Assembly (NCBI GenBank): GCA_964344495.1
Contig: CAYFNI010000019.1
Coordinates: 1 to 28,487 of the forward strand
Source: UBA6136 sp964344495
GTDB lineage: Bacteria; Pseudomonadota; Gammaproteobacteria; Methylococcales; Methylococcaceae
DNA length: 28,487 nucleotides
Direction: 5' to 3'
Below, piece by piece: positions 1-7,355 of the stretch. Each line of letters opens with the position of its first letter. The stretch's first letter is position 1. The notes under the pieces are model-generated. The model searched no databases and had not been told where the DNA came from. It worked only from the letters and a program-made list of their open reading frames with translations. The position numbers were made by a program, and so were the translations under genes.

Positions 1-373
1 GCATGGGGATGAAAAGCCGTTGTGAGGCCGGCAACGACTGCAGGAAGGCGGGACTCCGGCCTCGGGTTTCCGGCCCGAAGACCAGAGCGTCACCCGCCTC
101 GAACCCGACATCGGTATAGGCTCGCCCGCCCTTGGTCGAGAGCGCAAAAACTCTGGTGGGCGCCACGGACTCCCGGAAGTGCTCGAAGCTGTCATGCTCG
201 CGCAGTTCGGCATATTCATGGTAATCCAACCCTGCGCGTCGGAGCCGGACGTCGTCCAGCTCGAACCCGAGCGGACGGATCAGGTGCAGCCGGGCACCGG
301 CGTTGGCACAAAGCCGGATGATATTGCCGGTGTTCGGCGGTATCTCCGGCTCCTGCAGAACCACATGAAACAC
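1..373 (-). CDS. trmL: TrmL, tRNA (cytidine/uridine-34-2'-O)-methyltransferase, 3' end cut by window
   Basis: SPOUT-family methyltransferase that puts a 2'-O-methyl group on the wobble base of leucine tRNAs, using S-adenosylmethionine. Reading the reverse strand from a GTG at 373 gives VFHVVLQEPEIPPNTGNIIR, followed by LCANAGARLHLIRPLGFELD and RRAGLDYHEY. This aligns start to start with E. coli TrmL (YibK). About 124 of the usual 150-160 residues are visible. The C-terminal part of the knotted SAM-binding fold, which follows GPETRG and FIPM, lies beyond the left edge. The GTG begins 3 nt after the glgP stop and has no clear ribosome binding site, so translational coupling to glgP is likely. 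The family call is secure from the N-terminal signature; the start codon is less so. Confidence 0.9.
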   Translation of the reverse strand, partial: MFHVVLQEPEIPPNTGNIIRLCANAGARLHLIRPLGFELDDVRLRRAGLDYHEYAELREHDSFEHFRESVAPTRVFALSTKGGRAYTDVGFEAGDALVFGPETRGRSPAFLQSLPASQRLFIPM

Positions 374-376
374 GGC

Positions 377-2866
377 TCAGGCGATCGGCTGAACTGACTT
401 GAGTTTCCAGATATCGCGGTTGTATTCGCCGATGGTGCGATCGGAGGAGAATTTCCCGGCCGCCGCCGTATTGAGAATGCTCATCCGGGTCCAACTGTCC
501 TGATCGCTATAGGCATCAGCCGCCTGGCGTTGCGCGGCCACATACCCCGCAAAGTCGGCGGCGGTCATCCACGGATCCCAGGACCCCTTGATGGAATCGA
601 TGATGGTATCGAAGATACCCGGCTCATCCGGATTGAAGTAACCCGACTCCAGCAACGCCATCACCCGCCGCAGGTCCTCGTTGCCCTGAATGATTCCAAC
701 CGGATCATAATGCGCACGGGTGGTTTCGACCTCCTCGGCGGTCAGGCCGAACAGGAAGAAATGCTCCGCCCCGACCTCCTCGCGGATTTCGATGTTGGCG
801 CCATCCAGCGTGCCGATGGTCAAGGCGCCGTTGAGCATGAACTTCATGTTGCCGGTCCCCGAGGCTTCTTTGCCGGCGGTGGAGATTTGCTCTGACAAAT
901 CGGTGCCGGGACAGATGATTTCCATCGCCGTCACCCGATAATTCGGCAGGAAGACCACCTTGAGACGCTCCCCGAGGAGCGGATCGCGATTGATTACCCG
1001 CGCGACATTATTGGCCAGCTTGATGATCCGCTTGGCCATCTGGTAACCCGGCGCCGCCTTGCCGCCAATGATGACGACACGCGGCACCCAGTGGGCATCC
1101 TCGCCCCGCCGCAGCCGGTCGTAGAGGTGGATGACATGCAGGATGTTGAGCAACTGGCGCTTGTATTCGTGAATGCGCTTCACCTGCGTGTCGAACAGCG
1201 CAGCAGCATCGACAGTGACCCCGACCTCGGCTTCGATGTATGCGGCCAGTTTCTGTTTGTTGGCCAGCTTGATCGCGCGCCAGCGCTTTCGGAAGGCCGG
1301 ATCTTCAGCATAGGGCGCCAGCTTGGACAGCTCGGACAGTTCACGCGTCCAGCCATCGCCGATGGTTTTGCTAATCAGCGCCGCCAGCTCCGGATTGCAA
1401 CCCGCCAGCCAGCGCCGCGGCGTGATGCCGTTGGTCTTGTTGTTGAATTTCTCCGGCCAGAGCGCGTAGAAGTCCTTGAACATGCCTTGCACCAGCAGAT
1501 CCGAATGCAGGGCGGCGACACCATTGACCGAGAAACTGCCGACTATCGCCAGATAGGCCATCCGCACCTGCTGCTCCCACCCCTCCTCGATCAGCGACAT
1601 TCGCGTCAATCGTTCCTCGTCGCCCGGCCAGCGCGCTGCGACTTCCTTGAGAAAACCGGCGTTGATTTCGAAAATGATTTCCAGCAGGCGCGGCAGCAAC
1701 TGGCGGAACAGGCGCACCGGCCACTTTTCCAGCGCTTCTGGCAACAAGGTGTGATTGGTATAGGCCATGGTCTGGCGGGTAATGTCCCAGGCCTTGTCCC
1801 AAGGCACGCCATGCTCGTCAACCAGCAACCGCATCAGTTCGGCCACGGCGATGGTCGGATGGGTGTCGTTGAGCTGGAACACGTTCTTTTTGGCGAACTG
1901 GCTGAAGTTGCTGCCATGTACCGCCACCCAGTCGCGGATGACATCCTGCAGACTGGCCGAGGCCAGAAAGTATTGCTGGCGCAGGCGCAGTTCCTTGCCG
2001 TTCTCGCTGGCATCATTCGGGTACAGCACCATGGTGATGTTCTCGGCCATGTTCTTGGACCGCACCGCCTCGGTGTAATCACCGGCATTGAATTCGCTCA
2101 AGCCGAATTCGTCCGTCGCCGCCGCCTTCCACAGCCGCAGGGTGTTGACGGTGCCATTCTGATAGCCGGGAACCGGCACATCGTAGGGCACGGCCAGTAC
2201 ATCCTGGGTATTGACCCAATGGACACGACCATGGGCATCAATTTCCGTATGCCCGCCAAAACGGACCCGGGTGGTCAATTCGGGCCGCTCGAGTTCCCAG
2301 ACGTGGCCATTGCGCAGCCAGTGGTCGGGCTCCTCGAGCTGGTAGCCGTTCTCCACGATCTGCCGGAACATGCCGTACTCATACCGGATACCGTAACCGG
2401 TTACCGGAAGCTGCAGCGTCGCGCAGCTGTCCACGAAGCAGGCCGCCAGCCGCCCCAATCCGCCGTTGCCCAGCCCCGCGTCGGCTTCGATGTCGGCCAG
2501 TTCCTCCAACTCCAGCCCCAGCGTCTGCAAGGCCTTGTCGGCAGCGGACTCGATGCCCAGATTGAGCATGGCGTTCCCCAGTGTTCTGCCCATGAGGAAC
2601 TCGAGCGAGAGGTAATAGGCGCGCTTGCAACCCGTTTCTTGATAGGTCTGCTGGGTATTCTTCCAGCGCTCCATCAGTCGGTCACGCACCGACAGCGCCA
2701 GCGACAGATAGCTGTAATGGGTCGACTTGCAGGATTTGCCGCGACCGAGGGTGACGTTAAAGTGATGGGCGATGTCCTTGGAGAGATCCTTGGGCTTCAT
2801 GCCCAGAGGGGTAATCTCGCAGAGCTTGGCGGTGGGGTTGCTTTTGTTGAGCTGACGAATTGGCAT
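377..2866 (-). CDS. glgP: Glycogen/maltodextrin phosphorylase (GT35)
   Basis: Cytoplasmic PLP-dependent enzyme that releases glucose-1-phosphate from the non-reducing ends of glycogen or maltodextrin. The protein shows the family block YYLSLEFLMGRTLGN near the N terminus, then GLGNGGLGRLAACF and GYGIRYEYGMF. The PLP signature EASGTGNMKFMLNGALTIG puts the cofactor lysine at about residue 675 of 829. The frame stays open upstream to a TTG at 2971. That TTG has no ribosome binding site, and the first roughly 35 residues it would add do not resemble the family. The ATG at 2866, with GGA about 9 nt upstream, gives 829 residues, close to the usual 800-840. The ATG at 2800 is another possibility. 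The gene sits between ntrC and trmL, 3 nt from trmL. Glycogen versus maltodextrin preference cannot be told from sequence. Confidence 0.95.
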   Translation of the reverse strand: MPIRQLNKSNPTAKLCEITPLGMKPKDLSKDIAHHFNVTLGRGKSCKSTHYSYLSLALSVRDRLMERWKNTQQTYQETGCKRAYYLSLEFLMGRTLGNAMLNLGIESAADKALQTLGLELEELADIEADAGLGNGGLGRLAACFVDSCATLQLPVTGYGIRYEYGMFRQIVENGYQLEEPDHWLRNGHVWELERPELTTRVRFGGHTEIDAHGRVHWVNTQDVLAVPYDVPVPGYQNGTVNTLRLWKAAATDEFGLSEFNAGDYTEAVRSKNMAENITMVLYPNDASENGKELRLRQQYFLASASLQDVIRDWVAVHGSNFSQFAKKNVFQLNDTHPTIAVAELMRLLVDEHGVPWDKAWDITRQTMAYTNHTLLPEALEKWPVRLFRQLLPRLLEIIFEINAGFLKEVAARWPGDEERLTRMSLIEEGWEQQVRMAYLAIVGSFSVNGVAALHSDLLVQGMFKDFYALWPEKFNNKTNGITPRRWLAGCNPELAALISKTIGDGWTRELSELSKLAPYAEDPAFRKRWRAIKLANKQKLAAYIEAEVGVTVDAAALFDTQVKRIHEYKRQLLNILHVIHLYDRLRRGEDAHWVPRVVIIGGKAAPGYQMAKRIIKLANNVARVINRDPLLGERLKVVFLPNYRVTAMEIICPGTDLSEQISTAGKEASGTGNMKFMLNGALTIGTLDGANIEIREEVGAEHFFLFGLTAEEVETTRAHYDPVGIIQGNEDLRRVMALLESGYFNPDEPGIFDTIIDSIKGSWDPWMTAADFAGYVAAQRQAADAYSDQDSWTRMSILNTAAAGKFSSDRTIGEYNRDIWKLKSVQPIA

Positions 2867-3012
2867 GCAGTTATTCCATGACTGAATCATGCCGGTGGAT
2901 CGAGAGGCGAGCCCCATGACCCACAGACATTGGGTTTGATTAGAAATCCGGTGTAACGAAAACGTTGGCAAACAGGGAGGGGGGCCGCCCGTGGCATCCC
3001 ATCCAAAACCGA

Positions 3013-3021
3013 ATTATCGCA
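3013..3021 (-). promoter_or_regulatory. Possible extended -10 promoter for glgP
   Basis: On the minus strand TG-C-GATAAT reads as an extended -10 element (TGnTATAAT, one mismatch) in the 215-nt gap between ntrC and glgP. No convincing -35 box lies upstream. Transcription would start near 3006 and leave a leader of about 140 nt before the ATG at 2866. A 6-bp hairpin without a T-run (3038-3053) lies just upstream and could mark the end of ntrC. This is pattern reading only. Confidence 0.3.
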
Positions 3022-3081
3022 TCACTGGCTCGATTGATCGCCCCCAAGGGCGAGGCCGGATGACATTCACTGGCCGCGAAA

Positions 3082-4500
3082 CTAGACGTCAAGGTTCAGT
3101 TCGGCAATTTTTCGGGTCAAGGTGTTGCGACCATACCCCAGCAGCTTCGCCGCTTCCTGCCGCCGGCCACGGGTCGCGCCCAGCGCCGTGGTAATGAGGA
3201 TGCCCTCGGCGGATTCGATGGCGTCCTTGGCAATGTTGACATGCCCCAGCTTCAGCTGATCATCGACCCACTGCCGGAGCGCTTCCTGCCAGTCCTCCCC
3301 AATCGGCATCGGCGCGACATCGCGCGTCGGCTGCAGCAGCAGCTCGGGCGGGAGATCGTCCAGATGCACATCCTTGCCGGCCGCCATGACCGTGATCCAG
3401 CGGCAGGTGTTTTCCAGCTGGCGAACATTGCCGGGCCACTCCAGCCCGCACAGGTAGGCTTCCACGTCGGGCCGCAGGATTTTGGTTTCGGACTTGATTT
3501 CGCGGCTGGCTTCCTTGAGAAAATGCTTGAGCAGCAGCGGAACATCCTGCCGTCGTTCGCGCAAGGGCGGCAGGTGAATGCGGATGACATTCAAGCGGTG
3601 GTAGAGATCCTCGCGGAAGCGGCCCTCAGCCACCAGCGCATCAAGATTCTGGTGCGTCGCGGCGATGATGCGGACGTCGACTTTGACCGGCGCGTGCGCA
3701 CCCACCGGGAAAAACTCGCCGTCTGCCAGGACGCGCAAGAGGCGGGTCTGCAATTCGGCCGGCATGTCGCCGATTTCGTCCAGAAACAGCGTGCCGCCAT
3801 CCGCCTGCTCGAAGCGTCCCGCGCGTCGGGCCTGAGCACCGGTGAAGGCGCCGCGTTCATGGCCAAACAGTTCGGACTCGAGCAGATCCCGAGGAATGGC
3901 AGCCATGTTCAGGGCAATGAACGGTTTATCGGCCCTCGGGCTGTGTCGATGCAGGGCCTTGGCCACCAGTTCCTTGCCGGTTCCGGATTCACCATTGATG
4001 AGCACGGTGATGTGCGAACGCGCCAGTCGGGCGATGGCACGAAAGACTTCCTGCATGGTCGGCGCTGCACCGATGATCTCGGGCGTTGCCTCGGGCAGCG
4101 GCGCAGGCTCGCGCTCTGCGCGCAGGTTACGCGCCTGAGCGCAGGCCCGTCGGACACGGTCCACGGCCTCATCAACATCGAACGGTTTGGGCAGATATTC
4201 AAACGCCCCGCCATGAAAGGCGGAGACTGCGCTTTCGAGGTCCGAATGAGCGGTCATGACGATGACCGGCAATTCGGGGCAGCGGTCCTGCAGCCGCTTC
4301 AGCAGAGCCAGACCATCAATGCCCGGCATGCGGATATCGGTAACGATGGCATCCGGAAGTTCCTGACCGAGACTGTCGAGCAAGGCCGTGCCACTGGAAA
4401 AGCTCCGGGTATCCAGACCCGCCTTCTGCAGCGCCTTCTCCAGCACCCAGCGAATGGAGCGATCATCATCCACGATCCAGACTTGCTCAGGTTTACTCAT
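3082..4500 (-). CDS. ntrC: NtrC (GlnG/NRI), sigma54-dependent nitrogen response regulator
   Basis: Response regulator that activates RpoN-dependent nitrogen assimilation promoters when phosphorylated by NtrB. Three domains are visible. The receiver (about residues 1-120) has the acidic pocket DDD at 11-13 and phospho-acceptor D55 in TDIRMPG. The AAA+ domain has Walker A GESGTGKE at 170-177, the sigma54-contacting GAFTGA loop at 217-222 and Walker B GGTLFLDE at 235-242. The C-terminal Fis-type helix-turn-helix is GRRQEAAKLLGYGRNTLTRK. The 472-residue length matches the family. ATG at 4500 was chosen because MSKPEQVWIVDDD starts exactly like NtrC. It overlaps the ntrB stop by 8 nt (ATGAGTAA), which implies coupling. 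The frame extends 19 residues further upstream, but those residues are not receiver sequence. Confidence 0.96.
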   Translation of the reverse strand: MSKPEQVWIVDDDRSIRWVLEKALQKAGLDTRSFSSGTALLDSLGQELPDAIVTDIRMPGIDGLALLKRLQDRCPELPVIVMTAHSDLESAVSAFHGGAFEYLPKPFDVDEAVDRVRRACAQARNLRAEREPAPLPEATPEIIGAAPTMQEVFRAIARLARSHITVLINGESGTGKELVAKALHRHSPRADKPFIALNMAAIPRDLLESELFGHERGAFTGAQARRAGRFEQADGGTLFLDEIGDMPAELQTRLLRVLADGEFFPVGAHAPVKVDVRIIAATHQNLDALVAEGRFREDLYHRLNVIRIHLPPLRERRQDVPLLLKHFLKEASREIKSETKILRPDVEAYLCGLEWPGNVRQLENTCRWITVMAAGKDVHLDDLPPELLLQPTRDVAPMPIGEDWQEALRQWVDDQLKLGHVNIAKDAIESAEGILITTALGATRGRRQEAAKLLGYGRNTLTRKIAELNLDV

Positions 4501-5566
4501 GACCCAACTCCAACGGCAGGTATATCGAAAAAACGGTCTGGCCCGGGGTGCTGGCACACTCGATCAGGCCACCGTGCTGGTTGATGAGAGACTGGGCGAT
4601 GGATAACCCCAGGCCTGTTCCCTCGGCGCGACCGGTCACCATCGGATAGAAAATCTGGCCCATCAGTTCAGGCGGAATACCCGGCCCGTCATCCTGAATC
4701 TCGATCTTCACCGCCATGCGGTTGCGGCGGTTGCCAATCGTCATCTGACGGTGGATGCGGGTGCGGATGATGATGCGACCCCTGGCCCCGACCGCTTGTG
4801 CCGCATTCCTGACGATGTTCAGGATGGCCTGGATGAGGAGGTCGCCATCGCCCTGCACCTGCGGGATGCTCGGATCATAATCGCGCTCGATCATCACACC
4901 GGCGGGAGCTTCGACCTGCACCAGCTGCCGCACGCGCTCAAGCACCTTGTGGATGTTGATGGGCTCCATGATGAGCGGCTTGTTCGGGCCCAGCATACGA
5001 TCCACCAGCGATTGCAGGCGATCCGATTCGTCCATGATGATTTGCGTGTACTCGCGCAAATCCTCCTCCACCAACTCGCGCTGCAGGAGTTGCGCCGCCC
5101 CGCGAATGCCACCGAGGGGGTTCTTGATCTCATGCGCCAGCCCCCGGAGCAGCATGCGCGCTGCATTCTGCTGGGCCAGAATCTGCTCTTCCATGGAAAT
5201 GCGGAGGTGCCGGTCGACCTGCTCGATCTGGACCAGCACCGACTCCGACTTTTCCTTCTCCAGAATCGGCACGATGGTCAGATTGACCGTAATCGGCTGC
5301 GAAGGCGTACCCAGCGTCAGGTTGCGTTTGGTCAGCGTCTCGCCCTGCTGGAGCGCCCGCCTGAAGTCGGACTCGATACGGCGGTCCGTCAACCCGAACA
5401 TCTCGCGAGCTCGCAACCCCATTACCTGCCGGGCACTGACGGCGAAGAGCATTTCACCAGCCAGGTTGATGTATTCCAGACGGCAGGCCGCGTCGAACAG
5501 CAGCACCGCGTCGGTGAGGTGATCGAGAATGCGCGGGCTGGAGGTTTCGGTGTCTTGTTGCATCAT
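4493..5566 (-). CDS. ntrB: NtrB (GlnL/NRII), nitrogen sensor histidine kinase
   Basis: Cytoplasmic bifunctional kinase/phosphatase that sets NtrC phosphorylation in response to nitrogen status, normally through PII proteins. An N-terminal PAS domain (about residues 10-120, ILDHLTDAVLLFD) is followed by the H-box LRGLAHEIKNPLGGIRGAAQ with phospho-acceptor His at about residue 145. The ATP-binding domain contains DDGPGIPPELMGQIFYPM and a glycine-rich lid GRAEGTGLGLSIAQSL. No membrane segment is seen, as expected for NtrB. It has 357 residues from the ATG at 5566; a GTG two codons upstream (5572) and an ATG one codon downstream are also possible. The stop overlaps the ntrC start. A sigma54-like -24/-12 motif lies immediately upstream (5578-5595). 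Confidence 0.95.
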   Translation of the reverse strand: MMQQDTETSSPRILDHLTDAVLLFDAACRLEYINLAGEMLFAVSARQVMGLRAREMFGLTDRRIESDFRRALQQGETLTKRNLTLGTPSQPITVNLTIVPILEKEKSESVLVQIEQVDRHLRISMEEQILAQQNAARMLLRGLAHEIKNPLGGIRGAAQLLQRELVEEDLREYTQIIMDESDRLQSLVDRMLGPNKPLIMEPINIHKVLERVRQLVQVEAPAGVMIERDYDPSIPQVQGDGDLLIQAILNIVRNAAQAVGARGRIIIRTRIHRQMTIGNRRNRMAVKIEIQDDGPGIPPELMGQIFYPMVTGRAEGTGLGLSIAQSLINQHGGLIECASTPGQTVFSIYLPLELGHE

Positions 5567-5577
5567 GGTCACGATTC

Positions 5578-5595
5578 AAGCAATTAGAAGGCCAA
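5578..5595 (-). promoter_or_regulatory. Sigma54 (RpoN) -24/-12-like motif upstream of ntrB
   Basis: The minus strand reads TTGGCCTTCTAATTGCTT. It carries the invariant GG and GC of an RpoN promoter with exactly 10 nt between them, a TTGGC left half and a TTGCT right half; the inner CACG positions do not match. Transcription would begin near 5569, only about 3 nt before the ATG at 5566. The mRNA would then be nearly leaderless, which weakens the call. NtrBC autoregulation through RpoN is known in other bacteria and makes the motif worth recording. Confidence 0.35.
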
Positions 5596-5639
5596 CCATG
5601 GACAGACGGCGATCATCCGCTCTCAGCCGCCCATCGGTA

Positions 5640-5669
5640 CGCCCCTACGCACCAGTATGGGGCGTTTTT
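5640..5669 (+). terminator. Plus-strand hairpin with T-run, upstream of ntrB
   Basis: CGCCCC (5640-5645) pairs with GGGGCG (5659-5664). The stem can extend by TAC/GTA around a bulge, and TTTTT follows at 5665-5669. It has the form of an intrinsic terminator on the plus strand, although no plus-strand gene lies upstream. It could stop antisense transcription across ntrB, or belong to a small unannotated RNA. It overlaps alternative hairpins (see findings). Confidence 0.45.
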
Positions 5670-5676
5670 GGCTCAC

Positions 5677-5697
5677 AAAAAAGCCCCATGATGGGGC
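5677..5697 (-). terminator. Intrinsic terminator after hvfC
   Basis: On the minus strand a 7-bp stem GCCCCAT/ATGGGGC with a single-nucleotide loop (about three in practice) is followed by TTTTTT (plus-strand A-run 5677-5682). It lies 33 nt past the hvfC stop and is the natural end of the hvfABC transcript. Confidence 0.65.
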
Positions 5698-5729
5698 GTG
5701 ACTCCTCTGTTGGCCAAACAGCGGGACGT

Positions 5730-6494
5730 TCAGGTGGAAACTACTCGGCCAACAATGCTTCGCGCCTGCAGCGATGCCAGCAATTCGACACCAAATGCCT
5801 CCAGTGCGGTCGGGTTGCAGGCGGGCAGACGTTCCGCCAATGCTTGCAGGTGGGCTCGCGGTGTTAACTCGGGCAGCGTTTCGAGCTGCTCCAACAGCAA
5901 CAGAGTGACCGGGTTGGCCTCCATGAAACGGACCCGGTCTTCGCGATCGCGGTAAACCACGAGACAGGTCGGTTCGGGGGGCGCCTCCCGGGGCTGATAT
6001 TCAGGACCGATTCGATGCACCGGGAAGCGGTATACCAGTCGCCAGGCCAGCGGGGACCAGTCAAGAGGTGTGTCGAGCAGTTCGGACGCTGCCCAGGGGC
6101 CTGGCTGCGGTGCCTCGGCCGGGTCTACGGCCAGCGCCAGCTCGACCCATTCGTAGTGCGCCAACTCCTGCAGAAAGGCCGGATCCTGCGGTTCAGCCTC
6201 GCGTTCTTCGGTCACGTAGGCCACGAATTCGCGCGCAATTTCAACAAACAAAGGCGTTCTGCACCGATGCCGAGCATAGAAATCCCGCACCAGCGCCCGC
6301 CAGTCGGCTTCGGGCAACGTGCTTTTCAGGACCGGAAAACCGGTGGCGATGAAGTTTTCGATGTTGTTGAAGAAGAGATCACGGTAAGCCGCCATCCTGA
6401 CGGGCGACACGCCGTCCGGCAGAGGCTGGCGGTCAGGGTCGCGGATATACGCGGCGAAGGCCTTCTGGGTCTGCTGAAAGCGGGGTTCAGCCAT
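5730..6494 (-). CDS. hvfC: HvfC/BufC-type partner protein (DUF2063)
   Basis: Partner of the DUF692 iron oxidase. In characterised systems this protein helps the oxidase bind the precursor peptide and modify its cysteines. The N-terminal DUF2063 domain is visible from residue 5 on (QQTQKAFAAYIRDP, then VRMAAYRDLFFNNIENFIATGFPVL). A second, less conserved half of the HvfC type follows, giving 254 residues in total. ATG at 6494 was chosen because the DUF2063 motif starts there. The ATGGCTGA overlap of 8 nt with the hvfB stop indicates coupling; upstream in-frame residues are shadow sequence of hvfB. It is the last gene before the terminator at 5677-5697. The partner role is inferred from the family; the sequence itself shows the domain and gene order. 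Confidence 0.87.
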   Translation of the reverse strand: MAEPRFQQTQKAFAAYIRDPDRQPLPDGVSPVRMAAYRDLFFNNIENFIATGFPVLKSTLPEADWRALVRDFYARHRCRTPLFVEIAREFVAYVTEEREAEPQDPAFLQELAHYEWVELALAVDPAEAPQPGPWAASELLDTPLDWSPLAWRLVYRFPVHRIGPEYQPREAPPEPTCLVVYRDREDRVRFMEANPVTLLLLEQLETLPELTPRAHLQALAERLPACNPTALEAFGVELLASLQARSIVGRVVST

Positions 6495-7338
6495 AGGATC
6501 GGGCCAGGGGCGCATGAGCCAGCTGCAAGCGGCGAATTTCGGCCGCTTCGAGCAGCAGTTCGGCCAGCGGGGGCAGGTTGAAGTCGCGTTCCAGCAGGGT
6601 CGGCAGAACGCCGAAGCGGGCATAGGTGAGATCAAGCAGTCGCCAGACCGGATCAACAATCGGCGCGCCATGCGTGTCGATCAGAAAGTCGTCAGCCTCG
6701 ACATAGTGCCCCGCAACATGCAGGCTGGTGATGCGCTCGGCCGGCATCGCGGCGATGAACGCCTCGGCGTCGTAACCCTGATTGATGCTGTTCACATAGA
6801 CGTTATTGACATCAAGCAGCAGATCGCAATCGGCCTCCTCCAGGACTGATCGGAGGAAATCGGTCTCGCTCAGCTCCTGGCCCGGCGCGGCGTAGTAAGA
6901 GATGTTTTCGATGGCAATCCGGCGCTCAAGGATATCCTGCGTGCGTCGAATGCGGTCGGCGACGTAATGGATCGCTTCCGCCGTGAAGGGAATCGGCATC
7001 AGGTCATACAGATGACCGTCATCACCACAATAGCTGAGGTGTTCGCTGTAGGAGCGAATCCGGTGCTGCTCAAGGAATGTCTTCAGTTCCTGCAGAAACG
7101 GCACGTCCAGCGGAGCGGGTCCGCCGAGCGAGAGAGACAGCCCGTGGCAGGAAAAGGAATGGGCTTCCGTCAGGCCCCGGAACTGCTTACCCAGTCGCCC
7201 GCCCAGCCGCATCCAGTTTTCGGGGGCGACCTCGAAGAAGTCGATGGCGTGCGGGGGTTGCTCGATTACTTCACCGAGCAGGGCCCGCCGCAAGCCCAGT
7301 CCGACACCCTGAATCAGTCCGTGGCTGGATTCAGGCAT
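6487..7338 (-). CDS. hvfB: HvfB/BufB-type multinuclear iron-dependent oxidase (MNIO, DUF692)
   Basis: TIM-barrel DUF692 enzyme. Known members use a di- or tri-iron centre to oxidise cysteines of ribosomal peptides, for example to oxazolone-thioamide groups. Likely metal-binding and active-site motifs occur in family order: SCHGLSLSLGG (His about 65), YSEHLSY (Glu/His 99-100), IAIENISYY, LLLDVNNVYVNS, HVAGHYVE and IDTHGAPI. Length is 283 residues, typical for the family. The start ATG lies 17 nt after the hvfA stop and follows GAGG, a usable ribosome binding site. Its substrate is presumably the HvfA-like peptide just upstream. The family is certain; the exact chemistry is inferred from HvfB and bufferin work. 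Confidence 0.92.
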   Translation of the reverse strand: MPESSHGLIQGVGLGLRRALLGEVIEQPPHAIDFFEVAPENWMRLGGRLGKQFRGLTEAHSFSCHGLSLSLGGPAPLDVPFLQELKTFLEQHRIRSYSEHLSYCGDDGHLYDLMPIPFTAEAIHYVADRIRRTQDILERRIAIENISYYAAPGQELSETDFLRSVLEEADCDLLLDVNNVYVNSINQGYDAEAFIAAMPAERITSLHVAGHYVEADDFLIDTHGAPIVDPVWRLLDLTYARFGVLPTLLERDFNLPPLAELLLEAAEIRRLQLAHAPLARSYG

Positions 7339-7355
7339 GCCGGACCCTCATCCGA

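Noticed and set aside
1091..2881. 596-codon plus-strand open frame opposite glgP
   Set aside because: It is the antisense of a clear PLP phosphorylase. Long antisense frames are expected in GC-rich genes, and the translation has no recognisable domain.
2867..2971. N-terminal extension of glgP to a TTG at 2971
   Set aside because: There is no ribosome binding site at the TTG, and the 35 extra residues do not look like phosphorylase sequence.
3038..3053. Hairpin TCGCCC/GGGCGA as a terminator after ntrC
   Set aside because: The stem is only 6 bp and no T-run follows on the minus strand; mentioned only with the glgP promoter.
3241..4584. 447-codon plus-strand open frame opposite ntrC and the end of ntrB
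   Set aside because: Shadow of NtrC, whose three domains are complete; the translated sequence has no domain.
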